From Rs1 sp034111875 (GTDB lineage: Bacteria; Pseudomonadota; Gammaproteobacteria; Pseudomonadales; Balneatricaceae): DNA of 22,422 bases. Below are positions 6,257 through 15,021 of this stretch, piece by piece (position 1 is the first letter of the stretch; the number at the start of each line of letters is the position of its first letter). The translations under genes were made by a program, and so were the position numbers. The notes under the pieces were generated by a model. It searched no databases and was not told where the DNA came from. It saw only the letters and a list, made by a program, of their open reading frames with translations. Location of the stretch: NCBI GenBank assembly GCA_034111875.1, contig JAWUWK010000132.1:1-22422 (forward strand), in the 5' to 3' direction.

Positions 6257-9231
6257 GATTTTTTTGCCTTCTTATTTTTTTGGCCAACATGTTTAGCCCC
6301 AGTTAGCAACGTATCTGCCCAACCTCTGATAATGTTGACATTTTTATGACTTGTATAGCTTAGTGTTGACGGCGAAGGTTTTGCATTAGGCTGCGGTTTC
6401 AGAGGTCCGAATTGCGGCCATGCGCCGGTTTCACCATTCTCTACTGGGGTAATTTTTACGCGTAAATCGTACCACGCGGCCTGTCCTGTAATAGGATCTG
6501 AATTAGTAATTTTGTCATAGCTATCGCCTTTAGCGGGTAACAACTCTGATATCAAGTGGTTCATTAAGAAAGCATCTGTGGCTTCATTTGTATCTTCAGA
6601 AAGCCCCCAAGCGCCACCGCGCTTGGCTATCGCATTCCAAGTCCATACCGTATTTTCATTGGTGCCTTCCATCAATTTTATTTGTGCGCGAATTTTGCCG
6701 TTATGTGACTCTACCCAGACCCAGCTTAAATCATCAATACCCAGCTTTTCACCGGCGACTCGATTCATATATAAATAGTTTTGGCTCATTATTTGGCGCA
6801 GCCAAGCATTTTGGCTGTCCCAACTATGATACATAAACATTGGCCGCTGATTGACAGCGTGAAAAGGGTATTCTTCGCGGTCAATACGCTGCTCTTCTAA
6901 AGGAACATAGTAAATAGGCAATGGATCAAAATATTCGGCTAATCGCTCCTTATGATGCGCCTCAGTAGGCATAGGTCCGTCATACAGTCCCTGACCTGCC
7001 AATCTGAATTTTTGAAGTTTTTCCGAATATACTTCGATTATGATTTGATCGGTTGAACCCACCCACCCGGCCTCTTTGGCGAGTGATAAATAATCTTTGT
7101 TAGCGTGGCGCATATAGCGCTGGTTGTCCGCCAACTTGTATTCAAAAAAGCCTTGATTTTCTTCATAGGCTTCCCACTGTCTTGGGTTGGGTTCACCGCG
7201 CAGTGATTTAGTTCCGTCTTCTCCACGATAACCGGCTAAAAAGCCAATCCCCGGCTCTTTCTCGAAATTAATAATAAAGTCTTTATAATCTTTATATTTG
7301 CGCTCACCGTCAGCTTTAGTAAAAGCCGGAAACTTCAACCGCCCTGCCATTTCGATCATTACTTCTTGCCACGAAAGTACATTGCGATCAGGTTCAATAA
7401 CCGGCGTTCTGACAGAATCACAGGCCGCGCCAGGTTCAGAAATTGGTCGGTCCAACATCGAAATAGTATCGTAACGCTCCAAATAAGTAGTATCCGGTAA
7501 CACCAGATCTGAATAGGCGACCATCTCAGAATTGAAAGCATCAGAGCAGATAATAAAAGGAATTTTGTAGGTATCATCGGTTTCTTTAGCCGTCAACATC
7601 TCTAATGTTTGTGCGGTATTCATACTTGAATTCCACGCCATATTCGCCATAAACAACATCAGCGTGTCAATTTTGTAAGGATCAGCTTTGGCCGCATTGC
7701 TAATCACCATGTGCATTAAACCATGGCAGGAAATAGGCGCGTCCCAACTATAAGCTTTATCGATACGTAACGGCTTGCCCTCATCATCTATAACCAGATC
7801 TTCAGGACAGGTAGGAAAGCCCAATGGCGGCGATTTAAGCGGCGTATTGGGTATATTCGTCTTGGCCGGCTTAATGCCCGGCGGAATATGCTTTGGAAAA
7901 GGCGGTTTAGCGAGATGCCCACCTGGACAATCGATTGTACCCAACATTATCTGTAACAAGTGCAACGCGCGACAAGTTTGGAAGCCATTGGAGTGTGCCG
8001 ATATGCCCCGCATTGCATGCATTGATACCGGTCTGCCAATGAATTTATCTTGTTTTCTACCCGCCCAATCCGTCCATTCAACATCTAAAGTGATGGTTTC
8101 TTTAAAAGCAACATGAGCCATTTCCAGAGCAATACGTTCAATATCCTCGGCACTCACACCACACTCTTTAGCCGCTACTTCTGGCGAGTATTGATCATCC
8201 AAATATTTTTCAATCAAAATACTCATTGCGGTGCGAACAGGGGTGCCATCCGCGGCAGTGAATTCGCCAAAAAGAGCGGGACTTATATCGGCTCTATTGG
8301 CATCGGCAAAGGTTTCAGTTTGCAAATCCCAGATTTGGATTGTGCCTTCGTCTGCCTTTGAATCTTCAGTCATTTGGCGATAGAATAGACCATCGCCTAC
8401 TTTACCCGGTGTATTGACAACCAGTTGCGGCGAGTTGGTATAACGAATCAAAAACTCGTCATCAACTAACTTATTCTTTAGTAATACATGGATCATTGAC
8501 AGAGCAAAAATGCCGTCAGTACCCGGTCTTATAGCCACCCATTCATCGGCAATCGCTTGATAACCGGTGCGCACAGGGTTTACCGAGACAAATTTGGCGC
8601 CACGCTCTTTAAGACGTTTCAAGCCGAGTTTTAAAGGATTTGAGCTGTGGTCTTCCGCGACGCCCCACATCATAAAGTATTTGGTATTTTCCCAATCTGG
8701 ATCACCAAATTCCCAAAAAGCATGACCCATAGTATACAAGCCACCGGCGGCCATATTCACCGAACAGAAACCACCGTGAGCGGCCCAGTTAATCGTGCCA
8801 AACTGACTCGCCCACATACCCGTCAAAGCCTGCATCTGATCTCGACCAGTAAAGTATGCTAGCTGTTTAGGGTCTGTGGCGCGAATATGACTTAAGCGCT
8901 TTTCGACTATATCCAGAGCGCGATCCCAAGATATTTCCTCAAACTCACCGGCACCTCGCTCAGTCCCTTCTTTACGTAGTAGAGGTGAGGTCAATTTAGC
9001 CGGAGAATACTGTTTCATTATACCGGAGTTGCCTTTTGCGCAGAGCACTCCCTTATTCACTGGATGATTTGGATTGCCCTGGATATAACGGACTTTATTG
9101 TCTTCAACAGTGACTTTGATACCACAGCGACAGGCACACATATAACAAGTGGTATATTTGATCTCCTGCTTGTCGTGGTCTTCAAAGTCGGGTAAGTCTG
9201 ATGCGATGGCTATTATGTCTTGGCTTGTCAT
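6253..9231 (-). CDS. soeA: SoeA-like molybdopterin oxidoreductase, probable sulfite dehydrogenase (quinone) catalytic subunit
   Basis: A 992-residue DMSO-reductase-superfamily enzyme with bis-MGD cofactor. Near the N-terminus is C29-x2-C32-x3-C36-x27-C64 for one [4Fe-4S] cluster, then FFTGRDQ-like YFTGRDQMQALTG, and HGGFCSVNMAAGG with a likely molybdenum-ligand cysteine near residue 156. FWEFGDPDWE and GVAEDHSSNP follow. This motif set, with a DmsC-like anchor and a four-cluster subunit, matches SoeABC, which oxidises sulfite to sulfate on the cytoplasmic side. Absence of a Tat signal supports this over DMSO, polysulfide or tetrathionate reductases. The C-terminal dinucleotide-binding domain (about residues 790-930) is complete. 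I chose the ATG at 9231 (weak GGA ribosome site). An in-frame ATG at 9285 would add 18 residues. Substrate is inferred, not shown. Confidence 0.82.
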   Translation of the reverse strand: MTSQDIIAIASDLPDFEDHDKQEIKYTTCYMCACRCGIKVTVEDNKVRYIQGNPNHPVNKGVLCAKGNSGIMKQYSPAKLTSPLLRKEGTERGAGEFEEISWDRALDIVEKRLSHIRATDPKQLAYFTGRDQMQALTGMWASQFGTINWAAHGGFCSVNMAAGGLYTMGHAFWEFGDPDWENTKYFMMWGVAEDHSSNPLKLGLKRLKERGAKFVSVNPVRTGYQAIADEWVAIRPGTDGIFALSMIHVLLKNKLVDDEFLIRYTNSPQLVVNTPGKVGDGLFYRQMTEDSKADEGTIQIWDLQTETFADANRADISPALFGEFTAADGTPVRTAMSILIEKYLDDQYSPEVAAKECGVSAEDIERIALEMAHVAFKETITLDVEWTDWAGRKQDKFIGRPVSMHAMRGISAHSNGFQTCRALHLLQIMLGTIDCPGGHLAKPPFPKHIPPGIKPAKTNIPNTPLKSPPLGFPTCPEDLVIDDEGKPLRIDKAYSWDAPISCHGLMHMVISNAAKADPYKIDTLMLFMANMAWNSSMNTAQTLEMLTAKETDDTYKIPFIICSDAFNSEMVAYSDLVLPDTTYLERYDTISMLDRPISEPGAACDSVRTPVIEPDRNVLSWQEVMIEMAGRLKFPAFTKADGERKYKDYKDFIINFEKEPGIGFLAGYRGEDGTKSLRGEPNPRQWEAYEENQGFFEYKLADNQRYMRHANKDYLSLAKEAGWVGSTDQIIIEVYSEKLQKFRLAGQGLYDGPMPTEAHHKERLAEYFDPLPIYYVPLEEQRIDREEYPFHAVNQRPMFMYHSWDSQNAWLRQIMSQNYLYMNRVAGEKLGIDDLSWVWVESHNGKIRAQIKLMEGTNENTVWTWNAIAKRGGAWGLSEDTNEATDAFLMNHLISELLPAKGDSYDKITNSDPITGQAAWYDLRVKITPVENGETGAWPQFGPLKPQPNAKPSPSTLSYTSHKNVNIIRGWADTLLTGAKHVGQKNKKAKKS

Positions 9232-9381
9232 TTTATTATCCAAGGTGTGTCTTTTACGGTGTAGAAAATTGTGAGTGTTAATCATGTTTAGGATTCAAGG
9301 TAGATCGCATCACTAACGCACTAATCTTCAAGTTCACCGCAAAGCACTTTTATATGTATTTTACGTAAGGGTATTACATCA

Positions 9382-9402
9382 TTGCGTAGTCTAACTACGC
9401 AA
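9382..9402. promoter_or_regulatory. Perfect palindrome, candidate operator of the soe / cobST divergent region
   Basis: Arms TTGCGTAGT (9382-9390) and ACTACGCAA (9394-9402) are exact reverse complements separated by CTA. The site lies about 150 bp before the soeA start and about 130 bp before the cobS promoter. On the minus strand a weak promoter (TTGCGT in the palindrome, then TGTAAT after 18 bp) would overlap it. A dimeric regulator site is the simplest reading. No regulator gene is in the window. Confidence 0.5.
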
Positions 9403-9532
9403 AGCATAAGTCTGAGCTTGGTTATCTTAAGCACATCCTAGAAATTACAAGGCCTTAGGGCAAAGGCCAATCGCAATTTAAACATGGAACCAGTCAAAAG
9501 GATTGGCTTAACAAAAACCCCCACACTGGCAC

Positions 9533-9560
9533 TTGCAACGGCTTAGGCGACTTATATAAT
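9533..9560 (+). promoter_or_regulatory. Candidate sigma-70 promoter of cobS-cobT
   Basis: TTGCAA (9533-9538) and a perfect TATAAT (9555-9560) are 16 bp apart, about 100 bp before the cobS start. This is the best sigma-70 match in the divergent soeA-cobS region. Nothing else was recognised in the rest of 9232-9657 apart from the palindrome at 9382-9402. Confidence 0.55.
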
Positions 9561-9657
9561 GAACCATTATCAATCAGAGACTGGCTTTTCTGGATCGCGC
9601 ATGAGCAATGCTTAATGCCGCACAACAGTAAACGTTAGCACTCAAATGGACTTATGC

Positions 9658-10656
9658 ATGTCAGAAATTAAAATAGATCAACCTGATATTATGGTTTCAG
9701 TCAGGGATACCTTCTCAATCAACTCCAACTTAACCGTACCGGCCTTTAGTGTTCGTGATGAGCATGTTCCAGAGGTTGACCCTGAATACGTCTTTAACCC
9801 AGAAGTAACATTGGCGCTGCTTGCAGGTTTTAGCCGCAATCGCCGCGTGATGGTACAAGGCTTGCACGGCACAGGTAAATCTACTCATATCGAACAAATT
9901 GCCGCCCGCTTAAATTGGCCCTGTGTAAGAATCAACTTGGATGGCCACATCAGCCGCTTAGACTTAGTCGGAAAAGACACCATCGTAATTCGCGATGATA
10001 AGCAAGTAACGCAGTTTCAAGAAGGTATTTTGCCTTGGGCACTGCGCCGACCTACCGCCTTAATATTTGACGAATTTGATGCGGGCCGTCCAGAAGTCAT
10101 GTTTGTAATTCAACGAATTCTGGAACGAGACGGCAAATTCACTTTACTGGATCAAAATGAGGTTATAACGCCACATAATCAATTTAGACTATTCGCCACA
10201 GCCAACACGGTAGGCCTAGGCAACAGCAACGGCTTGTATCACGGCACTCAAATGGTCAACCAGGCGCAGATGGACCGCTGGGATATCGTCACGAATTTAA
10301 GCTACCTACCCCGCGAGCAAGAACTAAAAATCATTCAAGGCAAGGCCAAGTTTTTACAGAAACCGCTGTCAGAGGAATTGATTCTTTCAATGATCGCGGT
10401 TGCCGATCTCACCCGTAAAAGCTTCGCTGCTGGCGATATCTCTACCTTAATGTCACCGCGCACATTAATCTCTTGGGCTGAAAATATTGATATTTTCGAC
10501 AATCCTGCGATCGCTTTTAAATTGTCATTTTTGAATAAGTGCGATGAAGTAGAAAGAAGCATTATTGCCGAATTTTTTCAGCGCTGCTTTGACATTGAGT
10601 TAAGTGAATCATGGGCCCAGACAGCTGATCAGGTAATGACTGATGGCAGACACTGA
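9658..10656 (+). CDS. cobS: CobS-type AAA+ ATPase (cobaltochelatase subunit CobS family)
   Basis: AAA+ ATPase of the MoxR-like clade, closely matching CobS, the ATPase subunit of the aerobic cobaltochelatase that inserts Co2+ into hydrogenobyrinate a,c-diamide together with CobT and CobN. The N-terminal motif VRDTFSI...VPAFS precedes YVFNPE and is CobS-specific. Walker A is GLHGTGKS (residues 68-75). Walker B is LIFDEFD (DE at 138-139). A sensor-1 ATANTVGLG, then GLYHGTQ and MDRWDI, complete the core. It is 332 residues from the ATG at 9658. An ATG at 9646 would add four. Neither has a strong ribosome-binding site. It overlaps cobT by 14 bp and is divergent from soeA. No cobN or other cobalamin gene lies in the window, so the real client is uncertain. 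Confidence 0.88.
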   Translation: MSEIKIDQPDIMVSVRDTFSINSNLTVPAFSVRDEHVPEVDPEYVFNPEVTLALLAGFSRNRRVMVQGLHGTGKSTHIEQIAARLNWPCVRINLDGHISRLDLVGKDTIVIRDDKQVTQFQEGILPWALRRPTALIFDEFDAGRPEVMFVIQRILERDGKFTLLDQNEVITPHNQFRLFATANTVGLGNSNGLYHGTQMVNQAQMDRWDIVTNLSYLPREQELKIIQGKAKFLQKPLSEELILSMIAVADLTRKSFAAGDISTLMSPRTLISWAENIDIFDNPAIAFKLSFLNKCDEVERSIIAEFFQRCFDIELSESWAQTADQVMTDGRH

Positions 10657-12391
10657 GAGCAAGAAAGTTCTGAAAAAAGAAACCTTGCAGCAGCACATTG
10701 AGCGTTTATGTGGAGCAACTGTCCGCGCCATCTCCGGCGAGAAAAGCTTTAGATACCGTGGACAGCGTCCGGAAGTCCACGGCCAATCGGCATTAATTCG
10801 CGCACCGCATTTGCGACCTGACTATGAACAAGATAATTATCAGTCTTTTCGCGGTGCCGCCGATGCCGTTGCGCTGCGCTTAATCCACAGTGACAGCCAA
10901 TTACACCAAGCATTAATGCCACTCTCAAATATCGGCCAGTTAATATTTGAACTCTTAGAGCAGCTGCGTTGTGAATCTCTAGTCAGCGACTTACATCCAG
11001 GGTCCAGAAAAAATCTTGAACATCGATTCAGACAGTGGTGCAAACAATTCTGCGCATCCGAAACCATAGAAAATCAATTGGGCATGGTGGTTTTTACGGT
11101 GGCTCAAGTGGCATGGTCTAGGCTGACCAGCTTGCCGATGAACCACGAGAGCGAGGACATTATCGAGCCTATGCGCATGATGCTCGCCAGGCATATTGGC
11201 GGTGCATTAATGGGCATGAGAAAAAACACAGACAATCAAACGCTGTTTGCACAACATGCCAGCATCATTGTAGAAGTGATTGATAGCTTAATCACTGAAG
11301 AGGACAGCCAAGAGTCTGAAGACAGCAATGAGGCCACCAAGAAAACTAGCAAATTCAGCTTATTTCTTGAGCCAGAAAGCGACGATAATTCTGATATTAA
11401 AACCGCAAACAAGCAATATAAAGCCACTGGACTGCGCGAAATAATTCAGCAACTTAACCAATACCACATCTATACTACGGCGAATGATCAAGTGGTGATG
11501 GCCGATAAATTAGCCCTGCCCTCTCAGCTAGAATCTTTCTTAGAAACACAAAATAAGTTATTGAAAAATCAAGCGATAAATATTCCAAGACTAGCTCGAG
11601 ATTTGGCTAAAATCATACCTGGCGAACAATTTTGCGGCTGGGATTTTGCAAAAGAAGACGGGTACATCGATGGCAGCATGCTCAGTACTTTAGTCACTTC
11701 TCCGCAATATAAAAATATTTTCCGTCAACAAAAGCTGCAGCCCAGCGGCAATTGCGTAGTGTCTTTTTTAATGGACAACTCAGGCTCAATGAAAGAACAC
11801 ATTCAACCTATTTCTAGTCTAATCTACATTCTATGCAAAGCACTAGAGATGGCTGGAGCAACCACTGAGGTTCTTGGCTTTACTACAAAATCATGGCAGG
11901 GAGGAAAAAGCTATAAGCAGTGGATGCGCCAAATGCGCCCAGAAAATCCGGGTCGGCTGTGCGAAACACGCCATATTATCTATAAAGATGCCGATACTAA
12001 GCTGCAACGCGCCAAGCGATCTATGAGCGCGATGCACAAAGCGGACTTATTCAAAGAAGGAGTCGACGGGGAGGCCCTTCTCTGGGCCAATAAACGCCTG
12101 CAAAGCCGCCCTGAAATGCGCAAGATTTTGATCGTTCTCTCCGACGGTTGCCCGATGGAAAGCGCGAGCAACCAGACTAATTCACAGAATTTTTTAGACA
12201 ACCATTTACAACAAGTTGCGTCGATGATTGAAACCCGTTCTGAAGTTGAACTTTATGCCTTAGGCTTTGGTCTAGATCTGAGTTTGTACTATCGAAATGC
12301 CCTTGCATTAGATATTCCGGACAAGTTAAACAACGCACTGTTAAAACAAATATTAACACTGCTCTCGGGACGCTGTTCAAAAAGCCAGTGA
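10643..12391 (+). CDS. cobT: CobT-type VWA protein (cobaltochelatase subunit CobT family)
   Basis: A 582-residue partner of CobS. The N-terminal CobT domain includes a RGQRPEVHG segment and a helical section to about residue 215. An acidic, low-complexity linker follows (residues about 217-245). The C-terminal von Willebrand factor A domain has a metal-ion-dependent adhesion site, DNSGSM, with the aspartate near residue 378. Later motifs GVDGEALLWANKRL, ILIVLSDGCPM and YYRNALALD are hallmarks of CobT. CobS and CobT form a ring-shaped ATPase-VWA assembly that drives metal insertion by CobN. The 14-bp overlap with cobS implies a coupled operon. No hairpin terminator is obvious after the stop. 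If the genome lacks cobN, this pair would be an orphan metal-insertion chaperone. Confidence 0.87.
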   Translation: MADTESKKVLKKETLQQHIERLCGATVRAISGEKSFRYRGQRPEVHGQSALIRAPHLRPDYEQDNYQSFRGAADAVALRLIHSDSQLHQALMPLSNIGQLIFELLEQLRCESLVSDLHPGSRKNLEHRFRQWCKQFCASETIENQLGMVVFTVAQVAWSRLTSLPMNHESEDIIEPMRMMLARHIGGALMGMRKNTDNQTLFAQHASIIVEVIDSLITEEDSQESEDSNEATKKTSKFSLFLEPESDDNSDIKTANKQYKATGLREIIQQLNQYHIYTTANDQVVMADKLALPSQLESFLETQNKLLKNQAINIPRLARDLAKIIPGEQFCGWDFAKEDGYIDGSMLSTLVTSPQYKNIFRQQKLQPSGNCVVSFLMDNSGSMKEHIQPISSLIYILCKALEMAGATTEVLGFTTKSWQGGKSYKQWMRQMRPENPGRLCETRHIIYKDADTKLQRAKRSMSAMHKADLFKEGVDGEALLWANKRLQSRPEMRKILIVLSDGCPMESASNQTNSQNFLDNHLQQVASMIETRSEVELYALGFGLDLSLYYRNALALDIPDKLNNALLKQILTLLSGRCSKSQ

Positions 12392-12810
12392 CATCAAACT
12401 GTTGATATAGAGAAAATACTGGTCCAATCCAATAGCTTAGACTGGCTCTAGTTTAGGCTATTCATGTTTCGTAAAATTTTGAGAGTTTAGTTTAATTGCG
12501 ATTGATTTCAGTAATCACCTGTGATTCACAGAGACTGTTGGATCCAATTGCAAATTTGCCAAGAACTCATCATTAGCGGCAAAACTCTCGACAATCAAAA
12601 ATTTAGACACCCTTCAGGTTAACTCCTGCGTAGTTCAAGTAACGCTCTGTTGACATGATACCTCTGAATAATCTGATGACTGAAGAAAAACTCAGCAGAA
12701 GTAAGCGCCAAAGCAGAGTTTATTCTAGTAAATGAGCATTTAACGCTTGTTTTTAATGACGTATTTACAAATGCAATAGTTATGCTGAGGTCTCAACATG
12801 TTTTTTATTG
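12392..12810. other. Intergenic region after cobT, nothing recognised
   Basis: No supported ORF, RNA gene or IS remnant was seen on either strand between the cobT stop and the candidate promoter of the DUF3461 gene. Confidence 0.45.
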
Positions 12811-12839
12811 TTGGTAGGCAATACCTCCTTCGCTATTTT
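12811..12839 (+). promoter_or_regulatory. Candidate promoter of the DUF3461 gene
   Basis: TTGGTA (12811-12816) and TATTTT (12834-12839) are 17 bp apart, 43 bp before the start codon. Each box matches the sigma-70 consensus at 4 of 6 positions. Confidence 0.35.
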
Positions 12840-12882
12840 TTAGCTGTATTACCTTTAATGCCATAAAACGAGATAATTAACT

Positions 12883-13275
12883 ATGAGCCAATACCCTACC
12901 CTTGCTTCCATGGGCGTCACTAGTGTAGAAGATGTTGTGAAATACACATTGAGCCATCAAGCGGAGGCAGATGTTCTAAAAGTATATTACACACGTGCTA
13001 AAGGCTCATTTTTACCACGCAGTAAAAAATTCTCTTTCGTGCGTGGAAGACGCAGTATTCCAATAGAAAGTAGAAGTTCTTCAGGCTACGATACCATCAC
13101 AGATGTTAGCCCGCAGTTAAAGATGGCCATTGCAGAACTTGATTTACTGCAAGCTAGCTTAAGCCAAATAGATCCTATTGATCCAAAACAAAAGCTTGAA
13201 GCGCACATGGCGCATCTAGAAAAAGTGGTCAATGAAAAGATGAAAGAAATGCAGGCATTGATCAAGCAGCTATAA
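12883..13275 (+). CDS. DUF3461 family protein, function unknown
   Basis: A 130-residue soluble protein recognised as DUF3461 from the opening YPTLASMGV...VVKYTLSHQAEADVLKVYY and the basic KGSFLPRSKKFSFVRGRR stretch, conserved in Pseudomonas and related gammaproteobacteria. The second half holds amphipathic helices (residues about 82-130) with coiled-coil character, ending in MKEMQALIKQL. There is no signal peptide or membrane segment. The basic N-terminal patch could bind nucleic acid, but that is only a guess. It is monocistronic: its own candidate promoter lies upstream and a clear intrinsic terminator lies 62 bp after the stop. Confidence 0.8.
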   Translation: MSQYPTLASMGVTSVEDVVKYTLSHQAEADVLKVYYTRAKGSFLPRSKKFSFVRGRRSIPIESRSSSGYDTITDVSPQLKMAIAELDLLQASLSQIDPIDPKQKLEAHMAHLEKVVNEKMKEMQALIKQL

Positions 13276-13336
13276 GCTAGCGGCGATTGTTTGTAAAATC
13301 CTACGCGCTGCCAAAACTGTCAAATAAGCTCAAGTT

Positions 13337-13365
13337 AGCGCAGTAGGATACTGCGCTCTTTTATT
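13337..13365 (+). terminator. Intrinsic terminator after the DUF3461 gene
   Basis: AGCGCAG (13337-13343) and CTGCGCT (13351-13357) form a perfect 7-bp stem with a 7-base loop. It is followed by CTTTTATT, a good rho-independent terminator shape. Confidence 0.75.
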
Positions 13366-13937
13366 CTACTACGGGGACTTCAGTCAACTCGAATACTGCT
13401 TATTCGCTCTCTTTAAGCACACTATCCCATGCCCTCGACGCCTCAATTTCGAGAGATTCTATGGGCTTGACACAATGTAAACTTAATAACAGCCTCCGAT
13501 AAACAATATTTTGTTAAATATCAACAATTAATTGATAGCTTTAGACTTTTTGATAAGCCATTGTATGGATTCTAAAACTGTTAGTATTTAAAGCGTTTTA
13601 ATAAAATCCAAGCATTGTAATGCAGCCTAAGTGTATGTTTTAAATCGTTGAATAATAACAAGTAAATAGAATTTTTATGGAGTGTTTTTTGTTGGTTCTA
13701 CTAGCAACTTATCACTGGTACTAAAAAATCAGCTGTGTAAAGTTAAGTATGGACACTACATTTTATCAGAAGATATTCTAGCGTATTCTATTTTTATTGA
13801 GTTATCTCTTCCATGACTAACCCTTTTTAGACTAGACTTTGTACGTTAATATTTTTAAAAAAATGTAATTTATGAACCCTTCTAAACGGATTGACAATGT
13901 GTCCTGATCAGGGAAAATCAAATATCTGGAGCGACTA
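13366..13937. other. AT-rich upstream region of the TRAP operon, no gene seen
   Basis: No ORF with a supported start was found in this AT-rich stretch. It ends in the dctP control region, described separately. Confidence 0.5.
13891..13912 (+). promoter_or_regulatory. Consensus -35 box with adjoining palindrome before dctP
   Basis: A perfect TTGACA (13891-13896) is followed after 6 bases by the exact palindrome CCTGATCAGG (13903-13912). At 17-bp spacing the -10 position reads AAAATC, a poor match close to the ribosome-binding site. The site may therefore be an operator near the start rather than the main promoter. Confidence 0.35.
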
Positions 13938-14942
13938 ATGATAACTAATAAGCAACTCACAAAAGTCCTTTCTTTAACGGCAGGTCTCGTATTTTCAGCA
14001 TCAACTTATGCAGCGACTTGGAACATGGCTGTTGGTGATGGCGGCGGTAGCGCACAAGAAGCACTTGGCATCAAATTTTCAGAAGTACTTAAAGAAAAAA
14101 CCGGCGGCAAGTTCGACACTAAGCTTTTTCTCAATGGTCAGCTTGGTTCTGAGCAAGACACTGTAAACGATCTAGCACTAGGCGCACTGGATTTTTCAAT
14201 CTTAGCTTCAAATAACTTAGCCCCTTTCTCCCCGACGATGGGCATATTATCGCTACCTTATATTTTCGAAAATTTGGAACAGGCCGATAAGGTTGTTAAC
14301 GGCAGCATAGGTGAAGAGCTAGTTCAAAATACGATTCGCGATGCTGGTGCAAGAGTATTGGCTTGGACTTATTCTGGTTTTAGAGTATTGAGTAACTCTA
14401 AACGTCCAATCAAAAAGCTCGCTGACTTAGACGGCATCATTGTTCGTGTTCCAAAAAATGAAATCATGATAGATACTTACAAGTCTTGGGGAAACAACCC
14501 AACACCTATGGCTTGGTCTGAAACGTTTACCGCTTTACAACAAGGCGTAGTTGATGGACAAGACACTCCTTATACGACCATTTATGCAATGAAATTTGGT
14601 GAAGTTCAAAAGTACATTTCAGATCTTCACTACCTGTTCTTGTTAGAGCCGCTAGTTGTCTCTGAGTCTTTGTTCCAAGCTCAAGATAAAGCCACTCAAG
14701 ATGCGATGATTGCCGCTGGTCAAGAAGCCTCTAAGTACAGCTTACAGTGGTTGGTCGATAAAGAGAAAACCATTAAAGAAGAGCTCGTCAGCAAATACGG
14801 TATGGAAATCCACAAAATCGAAGACGAAGATGTTTGGGCAAGCAAAGCACAAAAAGCAGTATGGCCTAAATTCTACGAAAGCGTTGGTGGCAAAGACAAA
14901 GTAAATGCGTTACTTCGCTCTCTAGGTCGCGCTGAAATTTAA
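13938..14942 (+). CDS. dctP: TRAP transporter periplasmic substrate-binding protein, DctP family
   Basis: A 334-residue extracytoplasmic solute receptor that captures a carboxylate- or sulfonate-type ligand in the periplasm and delivers it to DctQM. A Sec signal peptide has a basic start (NKQLTK), a hydrophobic core and an STYA/A cleavage site after A25. The DctP fold follows, with GQLGSEQDTVNDLALGALDF, the conserved arginine region GIIVRVPKN (R170, usually the salt bridge to the ligand carboxylate) and FTALQQGVVDGQDTP. The start is firm: GGAG sits 7 bases before the ATG. It leads an operon with dctQ and dctM. The substrate cannot be read from sequence alone. A C4-dicarboxylate, 2-oxoacid or sulfonate are all possible. 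Confidence 0.9.
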   Translation: MITNKQLTKVLSLTAGLVFSASTYAATWNMAVGDGGGSAQEALGIKFSEVLKEKTGGKFDTKLFLNGQLGSEQDTVNDLALGALDFSILASNNLAPFSPTMGILSLPYIFENLEQADKVVNGSIGEELVQNTIRDAGARVLAWTYSGFRVLSNSKRPIKKLADLDGIIVRVPKNEIMIDTYKSWGNNPTPMAWSETFTALQQGVVDGQDTPYTTIYAMKFGEVQKYISDLHYLFLLEPLVVSESLFQAQDKATQDAMIAAGQEASKYSLQWLVDKEKTIKEELVSKYGMEIHKIEDEDVWASKAQKAVWPKFYESVGGKDKVNALLRSLGRAEI

Positions 14943-14984
14943 TAAGCGGAAGTTAATAGATTTCCAACTGTTATGAAATGTAGA

Positions 14985-15021
14985 CTCAACGAGTGGCCGG
15001 CAGTGCTGGTTGCTTGTTGAG
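14985..15021 (+). other. Strong stem-loop between dctP and dctQ
   Basis: CTCAACGAG (14985-14993) pairs with CTTGTTGAG (15013-15021). An inner stem CCGGC/GCTGG surrounds the loop AGT. A-rich sequence, not a T-run, follows. It most likely acts as an mRNA-stabilising 3' end for dctP or partial attenuation, as is common where the binding protein must exceed the permease. Confidence 0.5.

Noticed and set aside
6578..8862. Several short plus-strand open frames opposite soeA
   Set aside because: All fall within the conserved molybdoenzyme gene and have no supported start or homology.
6253..9231. DMSO, TMAO or tetrathionate reductase identity for the molybdoenzyme
   Set aside because: Those enzymes usually carry a Tat signal. 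None is seen, and the motif set and anchor fit Soe better. Not fully excluded without phylogeny.
9522..9540. Sigma-54 promoter (TGGCAC next to TTGCAA)
   Set aside because: The two boxes touch each other, whereas sigma-54 promoters need 4-5 bases between TGGCAC and TTGC.
13676..13727. 15-codon ORF upstream of dctP
   Set aside because: No ribosome-binding site and no other support; expected by chance in AT-rich DNA.
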